NCBI GenBank assembly: GCA_937974415.1 | Contig: CALJXB010000396.1 | Coordinates: forward strand, 1-5,903 | Length of the DNA: 5,903 nt | Reading direction: 5' to 3' | Source: an uncultured Kiloniellales bacterium | GTDB taxonomy: Bacteria > Pseudomonadota > Alphaproteobacteria > Kiloniellales > JAKSDN01 | Shown here: in pieces, positions 1 to 5,555 of the stretch | Position numbering within the stretch: the first letter of the stretch is position 1 | Layout: each line of letters begins with the position of its first letter | Program-made: the position numbers and the translations under genes | The notes under the pieces: generated by a model | What the model saw: the letters and a program-made list of their open reading frames with translations, nothing else | Told to the model about the DNA's origin: nothing | Database searches by the model: none

Positions 1-65
1 CCTTCGCCGAAGTATCCGTTGGCACCAAAGTCGAGACGATTGAATCACCGTGGCAGAGCGACTAA
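1..65 (+). CDS. C-terminal fragment of an upstream gene, product not identified
   Basis: Reading from base 3, an open frame of 20 codons enters from the left edge and ends at TAA (63-65). The translated tail runs FAEVSVGTKVETIESPWQSD. Of the other two forward frames, one stops at 41-43 and the other stays open to a TGA at 109-111 with less protein-like composition, so this frame is the best candidate for a real gene end. The stop lies 42 nt before the ATG of the EutQ-like gene on the same strand, which suggests one transcription unit. The tail is too short for me to name a family. A weak resemblance to the end of an aminomethyltransferase-type domain crossed my mind but is not enough to assign. 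Confidence 0.5.
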   Translation, partial: FAEVSVGTKVETIESPWQSD

Positions 66-97
66 AGAACGGATACTGCCTTGGGTGACCAGAAACT

Positions 98-101
98 GGA
101 G
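98..101 (+). promoter_or_regulatory. Ribosome binding site that decides the start of the EutQ-like gene
   Basis: GGAG at 98-101 is followed by a 6-nt spacer and the ATG at 108. An in-frame TTG at 81 would add nine residues, but it has no such site in front of it. The ATG at 108 is therefore preferred. Confidence 0.6.
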
Positions 102-107
102 TATTCT

Positions 108-494
108 ATGAGCGAGCCGATTGTTTTCAGACTGTCCGAGATCGAACACCGCCTGCACGAGCTGCCGGAGGGCAAAACCTATATCAAGCCTTTCGTGACC
201 GTGCGGAACTGCGAAAGCATGGCCGGCGGCTTGAATTTCCTCAACAAGGTCTCGGTGCCTTGGAAGCTGACCTGCGACGAGCTCATTTACTGTCATCAAG
301 GGACCTTTCGCCTCATGTGCGACGGCACCGCATATGTCCTCAATCCCGGCGATATGATGCTGGTCCCCAAGGATAACGACATCGCCTATGAAGCGGACGA
401 GAAGTGCGTCATTTTCTACGCCGCCTACCCCGTCGATTGGAAGCAGAGGGCCGGAATCACCGAAGTGCCCGGCATCGATCCTGAGGACATGTGA
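108..494 (+). CDS. EutQ-like single-domain cupin protein
   Basis: A 128-residue cytoplasmic protein with no signal peptide or membrane segment. It matches the cupin portion of EutQ (ethanolamine utilisation): a DELIY segment (58-62) followed by a glycine turn, then NPGDMMLVPKDNDIAY (79-94), then a closing strand FYAAYPVDW (103-111) that parallels the FLYVAWPANW end of enterobacterial EutQ. Enterobacterial EutQ is about 230 residues, with an extra N-terminal region and reported acetate kinase activity. Here only the cupin part is present, so that activity should not be assumed. The classic paired histidines of cupin metal motif 1 are not visible, so metal binding is doubtful. Five cysteines (35, 56, 62, 71, 100) are notable for its size. 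No other eut gene is visible; the partial gene just upstream may share its transcript. The family is fairly clear, but the substrate is unknown. Confidence 0.75.
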   Translation: MSEPIVFRLSEIEHRLHELPEGKTYIKPFVTVRNCESMAGGLNFLNKVSVPWKLTCDELIYCHQGTFRLMCDGTAYVLNPGDMMLVPKDNDIAYEADEKCVIFYAAYPVDWKQRAGITEVPGIDPEDM

Positions 495-558
495 GCCCTA
501 GGCCCGGTCCCTCATTTCGATCCTATCGTCTGCTGTTTGCTGGTCACGGCGGCGCCAT

Positions 559-577
559 CCGCTGACCGAGCGGTTTT
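559..577 (+). terminator. Possible weak intrinsic terminator after the EutQ-like gene
   Basis: CCGCT (559-563), a 5-nt loop GACCG, then AGCGG (569-573) and TTTT (574-577). The placement 65 nt after the cupin stop and just before the convergent transporter stop fits a terminator. The stem has only five pairs and the T run only four, so it is weak. Confidence 0.35.
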
Positions 578-582
578 GGCTC

Positions 583-1611
583 TCAGGTCCGGCAGATGTC
601 GCCGCTGCAGTCGATGGTCTCGAGGCTTGCCCCCATGCGGCGCATGACGACCAGAGCGACCGCGATGCCGGCCAGCATGGCCAGGTAGGCGGGCAGGGCG
701 TGCGGCGAGAGGGTGGGGATAGCGTGCAGGATCAGCACGTCGTTGCCGCCCGGCACTAGGGCCGCCCCGAAGCCCATGAGGGTGCCCCCGACGAGATAGG
801 AGAGCCATCCCGGCCGCGGGCGCCAGCGCAGACGAAAGCTCCGCCGCTGCCAGGCCGAGAGGGCCATGCCGGCGACCACGAACACGAACAACAGCCAGGC
901 GATGGGCGCCGGGCCGTCGCCGTCGCCCGTGGCCTGCTCCACCCCCCGGGTCAGGGTCGAGGTATAGGCCCAGGTGCCGTGGAGCGCATAAAGCAGCCCG
1001 TTGCTGACACCGAGCAGCAGCGCCGCGGTCGAGAGCCGGTAGTGCTCCGCCAGAGCGAGGGCCCGAAGGCGCTGGCCGGCCGGGCGCGAGCACCACAGGC
1101 GCCAGGCCTCCCACAGGCCCCAGAGCACCAAGGCCGCGGCGACCAGCCGGGGCCCGAGCCCCGCCTCGGCAATCAAGGCATCGGACACGAGCGCGGTGGG
1201 CGCGGGGTCCGACGGACTCAGCAGGCCATGGCCCAAAACTCCAAGGACGAAGCCAGCGAGGCTCACCAGCATCGACAGCTGGCCGCCGCCGAGCCGGGTC
1301 AGGGTGGAAAACGCGCAGCCCTTGTTGAGCACCGCGCCGACGCCGAAGACCAGCCCGCCGGCAAGCCCGGTGAGCGAGATCGGCCAGCCAGCCAGGTTCG
1401 CCCGGGACCCGGGCAGGGCCCAGGCCAAGAGCGCCGTCACCGCCATGACCCAGAGCACCGTCTTGGCGAAGCTCACCAGCATGAAACCCCGGCGGGTCGT
1501 CAGCACCTCCTCGACGGCCTTCACAGTGCAGATGCTGGCCCGGTGGGCGGCGAAGCCGAGCAAGGCGGCGAGCCCGAGCGACACCAGGAAAAGAAGGCTC
1601 TCGATCACCAT
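583..1611 (-). CDS. YeeE/YedE (TsuA-like) family sulfur-compound transporter
   Basis: A 342-residue inner-membrane protein with about nine to ten hydrophobic segments. It belongs to the YeeE/YedE sulphur-transport family, whose member TsuA takes up thiosulfate by passing it between conserved cysteines. Visible signatures are HRASICTV (Cys28), the repeat-1 loop GVGAVLNKGCAFSTL (Cys99), the repeat-2 loop GFGAALVPGGND (about 280-291), and a cytosolic-looking tail DCSGDICR (Cys335, Cys340). Where the repeat-1 loop has GC, the repeat-2 loop has GG, so one internal cysteine of the TsuA-type relay appears to be absent. In related genomes such genes often sit near tusA or other sulfur genes; none is visible here. 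The start ATG (complement of 1609-1611) begins directly with the first hydrophobic helix; only a weak GAG-type ribosome site precedes it. Family is confident; substrate (thiosulfate or another sulfur species) is inferred. Confidence 0.88.
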   Translation of the reverse strand: MVIESLLFLVSLGLAALLGFAAHRASICTVKAVEEVLTTRRGFMLVSFAKTVLWVMAVTALLAWALPGSRANLAGWPISLTGLAGGLVFGVGAVLNKGCAFSTLTRLGGGQLSMLVSLAGFVLGVLGHGLLSPSDPAPTALVSDALIAEAGLGPRLVAAALVLWGLWEAWRLWCSRPAGQRLRALALAEHYRLSTAALLLGVSNGLLYALHGTWAYTSTLTRGVEQATGDGDGPAPIAWLLFVFVVAGMALSAWQRRSFRLRWRPRPGWLSYLVGGTLMGFGAALVPGGNDVLILHAIPTLSPHALPAYLAMLAGIAVALVVMRRMGASLETIDCSGDICRT

Positions 1612-1872
1612 GGCTCAGCTCGGGACAGGACCCCGCCCGACGTCCGTGACCAATCCGGAGCTGGTGGCTCGGGCACTCAATCTAACTCCCCCCAACGTGA
1701 CCCCCTTGTCGGCCGCTAGAACGGTGTCCAACGTGCCAGCCGCCACTCACCATGGCTAGGTGAAATGGGCGTCGGTCGATCGGGCGATGCCTGATCCGGA
1801 GACGCAGCGCACCATCGCCGAAAGCTCGCGGTCCAGGCGATGACGGGGGCTGAAGAGGCCGTTCTCTGAGGC
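1612..1872. other. Intergenic region upstream of the YeeE-like gene
   Basis: About 260 nt with no convincing gene. Short frames exist on both strands (for example 1716-1907 minus, and a short plus frame around 1760-1843), but none has a ribosome site, family resemblance or protein-like composition. The part next to the transporter should hold its leftward promoter, though I see no good -35/-10 pair. It contains two copies of CCAACGTG (1692-1699 and 1728-1735) and two of CGTGACC (1645-1651 and 1696-1702). The part near 1873 is the downstream side of the small basic gene and shows no hairpin followed by a T run. Confidence 0.5.
1692..1735. repeat. Short direct repeat CCAACGTG, two copies, upstream of the YeeE-like gene
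   Basis: Exact 8-mers at 1692-1699 and 1728-1735, 36 nt apart start to start, lying 81 to 124 nt upstream of the transporter start codon. On the coding strand they read CACGTTGG. They could be a paired protein-binding site, but two 8-mers in GC-rich DNA may also be chance. Confidence 0.3.
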
Positions 1873-2076
1873 TTATCTCGACCGCGCCGCGCCGCGTCTC
1901 GCCCCACCGAAGTTCTTGGCGCCGGCGTTCGCGCTCGGGCCCTTTATCGAACCTGCTCCCGGATCGAACTGCCCGGGCCGGACCTTTTGGGCGGGGCGGT
2001 CGGCGCCGGGATCCTGCTTCCTGGCTTTCTGCGCCGCTTTCGCCTTCGCACGTTGGCGGGCCTTAGCTTTGGTCAT
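1873..2076 (-). CDS. Small, highly basic conserved hypothetical protein
   Basis: A 67-residue protein with nine lysines and nine arginines against three acidic residues and no cysteine. Three parts are visible: an N-terminal alanine/lysine/arginine helix (MTKAKARQRAKAKAAQKARK, 1-20), a central RPGQFDPGAGSIKGP block (33-47), and a C-terminal FGGARRGAARSR block (56-67). I recall small alphaproteobacterial hypothetical proteins with the same architecture (a KARxRAK start, an FDPG..SIKGP centre and an ARRG.ARSR end), which makes a real gene likely, but I know of no assigned function. The charge pattern suggests nucleic-acid or ribosome association; this is inference only. An AAGG stretch lies about ten nt before the ATG (complement of 2074-2076). 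It is on the same strand as yajQ but separated by about 220 nt, so it probably has its own promoter. Confidence 0.75.
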   Translation of the reverse strand: MTKAKARQRAKAKAAQKARKQDPGADRPAQKVRPGQFDPGAGSIKGPSANAGAKNFGGARRGAARSR

Positions 2077-2151
2077 GTCGTCTTCGCCTTTTCGAATTTG
2101 CTTTGTGGAACGCTGATGACCCTCTTCGCCAAAGCGTCAAGCATTTCCGTT

Positions 2152-2157
2152 ATTATA
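2152..2157 (-). promoter_or_regulatory. Candidate -10 box for the small basic protein gene
   Basis: The minus strand carries a perfect TATAAT here, about 75 nt upstream of the ATG at 2076. It stands out in an otherwise GC-rich spacer. I find no good TTGACA-like -35 element at 16 to 18 nt, so the assignment is tentative. Confidence 0.3.
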
Positions 2158-2233
2158 CGAGGGTCTGCAATTGCCGCGCCTATTGTTGCGCCGACGCTCT
2201 TCCGACCCGCGTTTCACACGGCCTTGATCATGT

Positions 2234-2254
2234 GCAGGCTTTCCGATCGCCTGC
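2234..2254 (-). repeat. 6-bp inverted repeat downstream of yajQ
   Basis: GCAGGC and GCCTGC are perfect complements separated by 9 nt, beginning about 44 nt after the yajQ stop on the minus strand. The minus strand continues ACATGA without a T run, so this is a hairpin but not a standard intrinsic terminator. Confidence 0.35.
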
Positions 2255-2297
2255 CCAGAATGTCCGTTCCTGGGGGGCGGACGTAACTGAGCAGAAA

Positions 2298-2783
2298 TCA
2301 CTCCCGGAAGTTTACGTACTGAAGGGGCTGGCTGATCTTGAGGTCTTTGACCAGCGCGATCACCTCTTGCAGGTCGTCTCGCTTCTTGCCGGAGATGCGC
2401 AACTCGTCGCCCTGAATGGCGGCCTGCACCTTCAGCTTCGCTCCCTTGACGGCCTTGACGATTTTCTGGGCGAGATCGCGCTCCACACCCTGTTTGATGC
2501 TGACTTCTTGGCGCAATGTGCCGCCGGAGGCCGTCTCAGGTTTGGCAAAATCGAATGCGCCAGCGTCTACCTTCCGCCTGGCCAGGTGGCCGCGCAACAG
2601 GTCTTGCACCTGCTTCAGCTTGAAGTCGTCGTCCGCCCTGATCACCAAGCTTGAGTCGGAGCGTTCGATCGAACAGTTGCTGCCCTTGAAGTCGTAGCGC
2701 GTCGAGATCTCGCGCGAGGCGCTCTGAACGGCGTTATCGACCTCCTGAAGGTCGGTGCGGGAGACGATATCGAATGAGGGCAT
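2298..2783 (-). CDS. yajQ: YajQ family nucleotide / cyclic-di-GMP-binding protein
   Basis: A full-length 161-residue member of the YajQ (UPF0234) family: it starts with MPSFDIVS and ends with LQYVNFRE, both typical of the family. Conserved blocks include REISTRYDFKGS (24-35), the SSLVIRADDDFKLKQVQDLL stretch (44-63), RQEVSIKQGVERDLAQKIVK (91-110), and ISGKKRDDLQEVI (130-142). The family folds as two ferredoxin-like domains; members bind nucleotides, and Xanthomonas homologues bind cyclic di-GMP and act with a LysR-type regulator to control virulence genes. Whether this copy binds cyclic di-GMP is inferred. It is cytoplasmic. The start is fixed by the invariant N-terminus; the ribosome site is weak (GAGAG about 10 nt upstream). 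It is divergent from the GDCCVxC gene, with 190 nt between start codons. Confidence 0.96.
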   Translation of the reverse strand: MPSFDIVSRTDLQEVDNAVQSASREISTRYDFKGSNCSIERSDSSLVIRADDDFKLKQVQDLLRGHLARRKVDAGAFDFAKPETASGGTLRQEVSIKQGVERDLAQKIVKAVKGAKLKVQAAIQGDELRISGKKRDDLQEVIALVKDLKISQPLQYVNFRE

Positions 2784-2973
2784 AGTGACGTGCTCTCGTT
2801 GTGGTGGGTCTATATCTCTCGAGTGACTCGCGTCTTGCGGTCACTTCGGGGTGCACATGCCGTAGCTTTACGGTACGTTCCGGGGTCTGGCAAATTCTAT
2901 CTGCGCGAGCCGGCGGATGCCGTCCTCGGGTCGTCGGGCTCACCATTGGCGCGGTTTGGACAAGGCGAGCGGC

Positions 2974-3201
2974 ATGATCGAGCTGGACTCCACCGTCACC
3001 TGCCCCCACTGTGGGCACCGGCAGGCCGAGGCCATGCCCTCCGACTTCTGCCAGTTCTTCTACGACTGCAAGGGCTGCGGGGAAGTCTTGAAGCCCAAGG
3101 CGGGCGACTGCTGCGTCTTCTGCTCCTACGGCACCGTGCCCTGCCCGCCCATCCAGGAGGCCCGGGAGGATGGCGGGCCGCCTGACTGCTGCGAGCGGTG
3201 A
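2974..3201 (+). CDS. GDCCVxC-domain cysteine-rich small protein
   Basis: A 75-residue protein with eleven cysteines. Order: CPHC (10-13), Cys26, CKGC (32-35), the signature GDCCVFCSYG (44-53; Cys46, 47, 50), VPCPPIQ (55-61), and a CC pair near the end (72-73). The first four paired cysteines suggest a zinc-ribbon-like site. The signature matches the family known as GDCCVxC-domain (seleno)proteins, where the first cysteine of the CC pair can be selenocysteine; here both are TGC codons, so this is the all-cysteine form. Family members are often seen near mercury or other thiol/metal-related genes, but no mer gene is visible here. Function is not established. The ATG at 2974 is chosen because AAGG (2962-2965) lies 8 nt before it and the residues before it in the longer frame (from 2917) do not resemble the family. 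Confidence 0.85.
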   Translation: MIELDSTVTCPHCGHRQAEAMPSDFCQFFYDCKGCGEVLKPKAGDCCVFCSYGTVPCPPIQEAREDGGPPDCCER

Positions 3202-3335
3202 CGCGGGGCGACCGGGCACCCGGCGCTTGTCGAGCGCGTCCATCGCTTGCCCGAATCCGACCCGCTTAGGCAGAGTGACGCGCAAGCCGCGACAGACTCG
3301 GCGGCCGGGCACGAGGCTGGGAAAGTGGGGCCTGC

Positions 3336-4499
3336 ATGGACAGCCTTCAGCGCTATTGGGCGACGGTCGTGGAGGTGTGGAACACCGGCGTCTTCGGGAT
3401 CGACCTGGGCCGCATCCTGGTTGCCGCCGGCATCCTGTTGCTCTGCCTGTTCTTGCGGCATGTCTTCGTCCGCGTAGTCTCGGCGCGGCTCCAGGCCTGG
3501 GCCGCACGCAGCAAGTCCGAGATCGACGAAACGCTCGTCGTCGCCCTCGAGCAGCCGCTCGGCTTGATCCCGGTCACGTTCGGCCTTTACCTCGCCGCCG
3601 AGTTCCTCGAGCTCGATGGCGACCTGGAGGCCTTCGTCGACAACATCCTCGAGTCGCTGATCATCATCGTCATATTCTGGGGCTTCTATCGCCTGGTCGA
3701 CCCCTTGAGCTTCCTGCTGCGCAACCTCGAGCGGCTGTTCAGCCCGGAGCTCGTCGGCTGGCTGCTCAAGGCAATCAAGGCGACCTTCTTATTTCTCGGC
3801 GCTGTGGCGGTCCTCGAGACCTGGGGCATCGAAGTCGCGCCGATCCTGGCCGGCCTCGGCATTTTCGGCATCGCCGTGGCGCTCGGGGCCCAGGACCTTT
3901 TCAAGAACCTGATTGCCGGGCTGCTGATCATCGCCGAGCAGCGCTTCAGCGCCGGAGAGTGGATCAAGGTCGACGGCGTGGTCGAAGGCACGGTGGAAAA
4001 GATCGGCTTTCGTTCGACCCGCATCAACCGCTTCGACCAAGCGCCGGTCCACGTGCCCAACGCCGAGTTGTCCGACGGGGTCGTCACCAATTTCTCGCGC
4101 ATGACCCACCGGCGCATCTATTGGATGATCGGCGTGGAATATCGCACCACGGTGGCGCAGCTGCGCCGCATCCGCGACGAGATCGAGGCCTACGTCCTGG
4201 CCGAGTCCGCCTTCGCCGACCCTTCCGAGATCTCCACCTTCGTGCGCATCGACCGCTTCAGCGAGTCCTCCATCGACATCATGCTGTACTGCTTCACGAC
4301 CACGACCAACTGGGGCGAGTGGCTCAAGATCAAGGAGGCCCTGGCTTACAAGATCAAAGACATCGTCGAGGGGGCCGGCAGCGGCTTCGCCTTCCCGAGC
4401 CGGGCGCTCTACGTCGAGGCCTTGCCGGGCGGCGGCCCGGAGCCCTTCGTCCCGCCGGAGGATAGGCCCGCCGACGCCGCGAGCCGCAAAAGCGCCTAG
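3336..4499 (+). CDS. MscS-family mechanosensitive ion channel
   Basis: A 387-residue inner-membrane channel that opens under membrane tension to release solutes on hypo-osmotic shock. Hydrophobic segments lie at about 26-50, 72-92, 104-122 and 145-165, followed by the pore-lining helix at about 168-200, which has the family's glycine/alanine pattern (GLGIFGIAVALGAQ, 173-186) and the DLFKNLIAG turn (187-195). Next comes the beta domain with GEWIKVDGVVEGTVEKIGFRSTRI (207-230) and VPNAEL (240-245), then an alpha/beta cytoplasmic domain ending in FPSRALYVE (353-361), which matches the family's usual closing strand. A proline- and charge-rich tail follows. With more than three membrane segments it resembles the YnaI/YbdG type more than minimal MscS. 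A G-rich stretch (AGTGGGG, 3324-3330) sits just before the ATG. It follows the GDCCVxC gene by 134 nt on the same strand; co-transcription is possible but unproven. Confidence 0.93.
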   Translation: MDSLQRYWATVVEVWNTGVFGIDLGRILVAAGILLLCLFLRHVFVRVVSARLQAWAARSKSEIDETLVVALEQPLGLIPVTFGLYLAAEFLELDGDLEAFVDNILESLIIIVIFWGFYRLVDPLSFLLRNLERLFSPELVGWLLKAIKATFLFLGAVAVLETWGIEVAPILAGLGIFGIAVALGAQDLFKNLIAGLLIIAEQRFSAGEWIKVDGVVEGTVEKIGFRSTRINRFDQAPVHVPNAELSDGVVTNFSRMTHRRIYWMIGVEYRTTVAQLRRIRDEIEAYVLAESAFADPSEISTFVRIDRFSESSIDIMLYCFTTTTNWGEWLKIKEALAYKIKDIVEGAGSGFAFPSRALYVEALPGGGPEPFVPPEDRPADAASRKSA

Positions 4500-4505
4500 A
4501 GCAGT

Positions 4506-5414
4506 TCAAGGGTCGTGATCCAAGGCACTGCTGGCTCTCAGCCGTTCCACTAGATGGTCGACTACGGCGCGGACCCGCGCGGAGGTCTGGCCCGGCTCCT
4601 TGTGCACCACGTGAATCGGCACGGCGGGCGGCGCTCTGTCGTCCAGCACGAGCTCGAGGGATCCGGCCTCGAGCTGCGGGGCGATCATATAGGACAGCAC
4701 CCGGGTGATCCCCCGCCCGCCGAGGGCGGCGGCGATCGCCGGATCGGCGCTGTTCACCCGCAGCCGGGAGCGGGGCTTGAAGCGCTCGACCTTGTCGTTT
4801 TTCTCGAAGGCCCATTCACCGCCCGGCGTCATGGCGACGAAGTCGATGATCTCGTGCCCGGCGAGCTCTGACGGAGTCTCGGGCCGGCCGCGCGCGTCGA
4901 GATAGCCTGGCGCGGCGCAGAGCACCCGCCGCACGCTGCCGACTCGTGCCGCCGAGAGGGTCGAGTCGGGCAGCTCGGCGATCCGGACGGCGACGTCGAT
5001 GCCCTCCTCGACCATGTGCACGACCCGGTCGACGAACAGGCTGGTGAGCGAGATCTCCGGATAGCGGTCCAGCAGGTCGAGCAGGATCGGGGCCATCACC
5101 ATGCGGCCGAACAGGACCGAGGCGGTGACCGTCACCGCGCCGCGCGGCGCCGCGTGGATCCCGGCGGCGTGGTGGTCGACCTCCTCGATCTCGGCGAGGA
5201 TGCGCCGGCAGTCGGCGAGATAGCGCTGGCCGGCGTCGGTCACCTGCACCGAGCGGGTGGTGCGGTGGAGCAGCTTGGCCCCGAGTCGCTGCTCCAGCTG
5301 GGAGACGGCCCGGGTGACCGACGGCGGCGACAGCTTGAGGCGCCGGGCCGCCGCCGCGAAGCCGGCCTCCTCGGCCACTGCCACGAAGACCGACATGGTC
5401 TGCAGGCGGTCCAT
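4506..5414 (-). CDS. LysR-type transcriptional regulator (CrgA-like substrate-binding group)
   Basis: A 302-residue regulator of usual LysR length. The N-terminal winged helix-turn-helix is clear (about 1-62): GFAAAARRLKLSPPSVTRAVSQLE (18-41), then LGAKLLHRTTRSVQVTDAG (44-62). A linker helix (about 63-90) leads to the periplasmic-binding-protein-like effector domain (about 91-292), with GIDVAVRIAELPDSTL (138-153), the VRRVLCAAPGYL stretch (161-172), and INSADPAIAAALGGRGIT-like residues at 220-237. The effector is unknown. It is divergent from the NTF2-like gene, and LysR proteins usually control the gene opposite their own, so that gene is the likely target and autoregulation is expected. The start ATG (complement of 5412-5414) has CGGA about 8 nt upstream. 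Its stop is 6 nt from the stop of the convergent MscS gene. Confidence 0.93.
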   Translation of the reverse strand: MDRLQTMSVFVAVAEEAGFAAAARRLKLSPPSVTRAVSQLEQRLGAKLLHRTTRSVQVTDAGQRYLADCRRILAEIEEVDHHAAGIHAAPRGAVTVTASVLFGRMVMAPILLDLLDRYPEISLTSLFVDRVVHMVEEGIDVAVRIAELPDSTLSAARVGSVRRVLCAAPGYLDARGRPETPSELAGHEIIDFVAMTPGGEWAFEKNDKVERFKPRSRLRVNSADPAIAAALGGRGITRVLSYMIAPQLEAGSLELVLDDRAPPAVPIHVVHKEPGQTSARVRAVVDHLVERLRASSALDHDP

Positions 5415-5415
5415 C

Positions 5416-5453
5416 TATAATTCCGTATTATGAAATAATATCTTTCCAATTAT
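5416..5453. promoter_or_regulatory. Probable LysR operator / divergent promoter region with nested inverted repeats
   Basis: An AT-rich island of about 40 nt in GC-rich surroundings. The inner repeat is TATTAT (5426-5431), GAA, ATAATA (5435-5440), a perfect 6-bp inverted repeat. The outer repeat is ATAATT (5417-5422) with AATTAT (5448-5453), also perfect, with its centre 2 nt from that of the inner one. It begins 2 nt before the lysR start on the minus strand and ends about 100 nt before the NTF2-like start, so binding could occlude lysR expression while activating the opposite gene. The inner site is T-N13-A rather than the textbook T-N11-A. No clear -35 box is visible. Confidence 0.6.
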
Positions 5454-5542
5454 GCCCATTCCCGTCTGGATCGAAAAGAACCATGTTTGCAGTCACAGAG
5501 CGGCAGTGAGAGCGTCCTGTCCCGGCTGCCGCGATCGGAACC

Positions 5543-5548
5543 AGGGGA
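5543..5548 (+). promoter_or_regulatory. Strong ribosome binding site of the NTF2-like gene
   Basis: AGGGGA followed by a 7-nt spacer and the ATG at 5556. This fixes the start of the gene that runs off the right edge. Confidence 0.7.
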
Positions 5549-5555
5549 AACAGCC

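Larger units (their letters stand above)
2077..2297. other. Intergenic region between yajQ and the small basic gene
   Basis: About 220 nt without a supported gene. Plus-strand open frames that cross it continue into antisense of yajQ and have no family resemblance. It holds two inverted repeats: GCAGGC (2234-2239) with GCCTGC (2249-2254), and GTCCG (2262-2266) with CGGAC (2278-2282). Both lie just downstream of the yajQ stop on the minus strand and may help end that transcript, although no T run follows. The left part should contain the promoter of the small basic gene. Confidence 0.5.

Noticed and set aside
979..1759. Long plus-strand open frames opposite the transporter gene
   Set aside because: They are antisense to a well-supported membrane protein, are rich in Gly/Arg/Pro/Gln with no family resemblance, and come from GC-rich codon bias.
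1716..1907. 63-codon minus-strand frame in the spacer
   Set aside because: Composition is arginine/serine/proline-rich without motifs, it overlaps the end of the better-supported small basic gene on the same strand, and no ribosome site is visible.
2103..2654. 183-codon plus-strand frame crossing the spacer into yajQ
   Set aside because: Most of it is antisense to yajQ, and the spacer portion has no ribosome site or recognisable motif.
2820..2882. Small palindromes CGAGTGACTCG and CCGTA/TACGG between yajQ and the GDCCVxC gene
   Set aside because: Arms are only five bases, the two are unrelated to each other, and no promoter boxes align with them; they may be chance.
3117..3120. Possible selenocysteine coding in the GDCCVxC gene
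   Set aside because: The codons of the CC pair are both TGC, there is no in-frame TGA before the terminal stop, and no SECIS-like hairpin is needed.
2790..3185. 131-codon plus-strand frame overlapping the GDCCVxC gene
   Set aside because: It reads the GDCCVxC gene out of frame, giving Leu/Arg-rich sequence; the upstream half has no family resemblance.
3170..4465. 431-codon plus-strand open frame overlapping the MscS gene
   Set aside because: It lies in another frame of the same strand; its Arg/Gly/His-rich composition is typical of a shifted reading of a GC-rich gene, while the MscS frame has complete family motifs.
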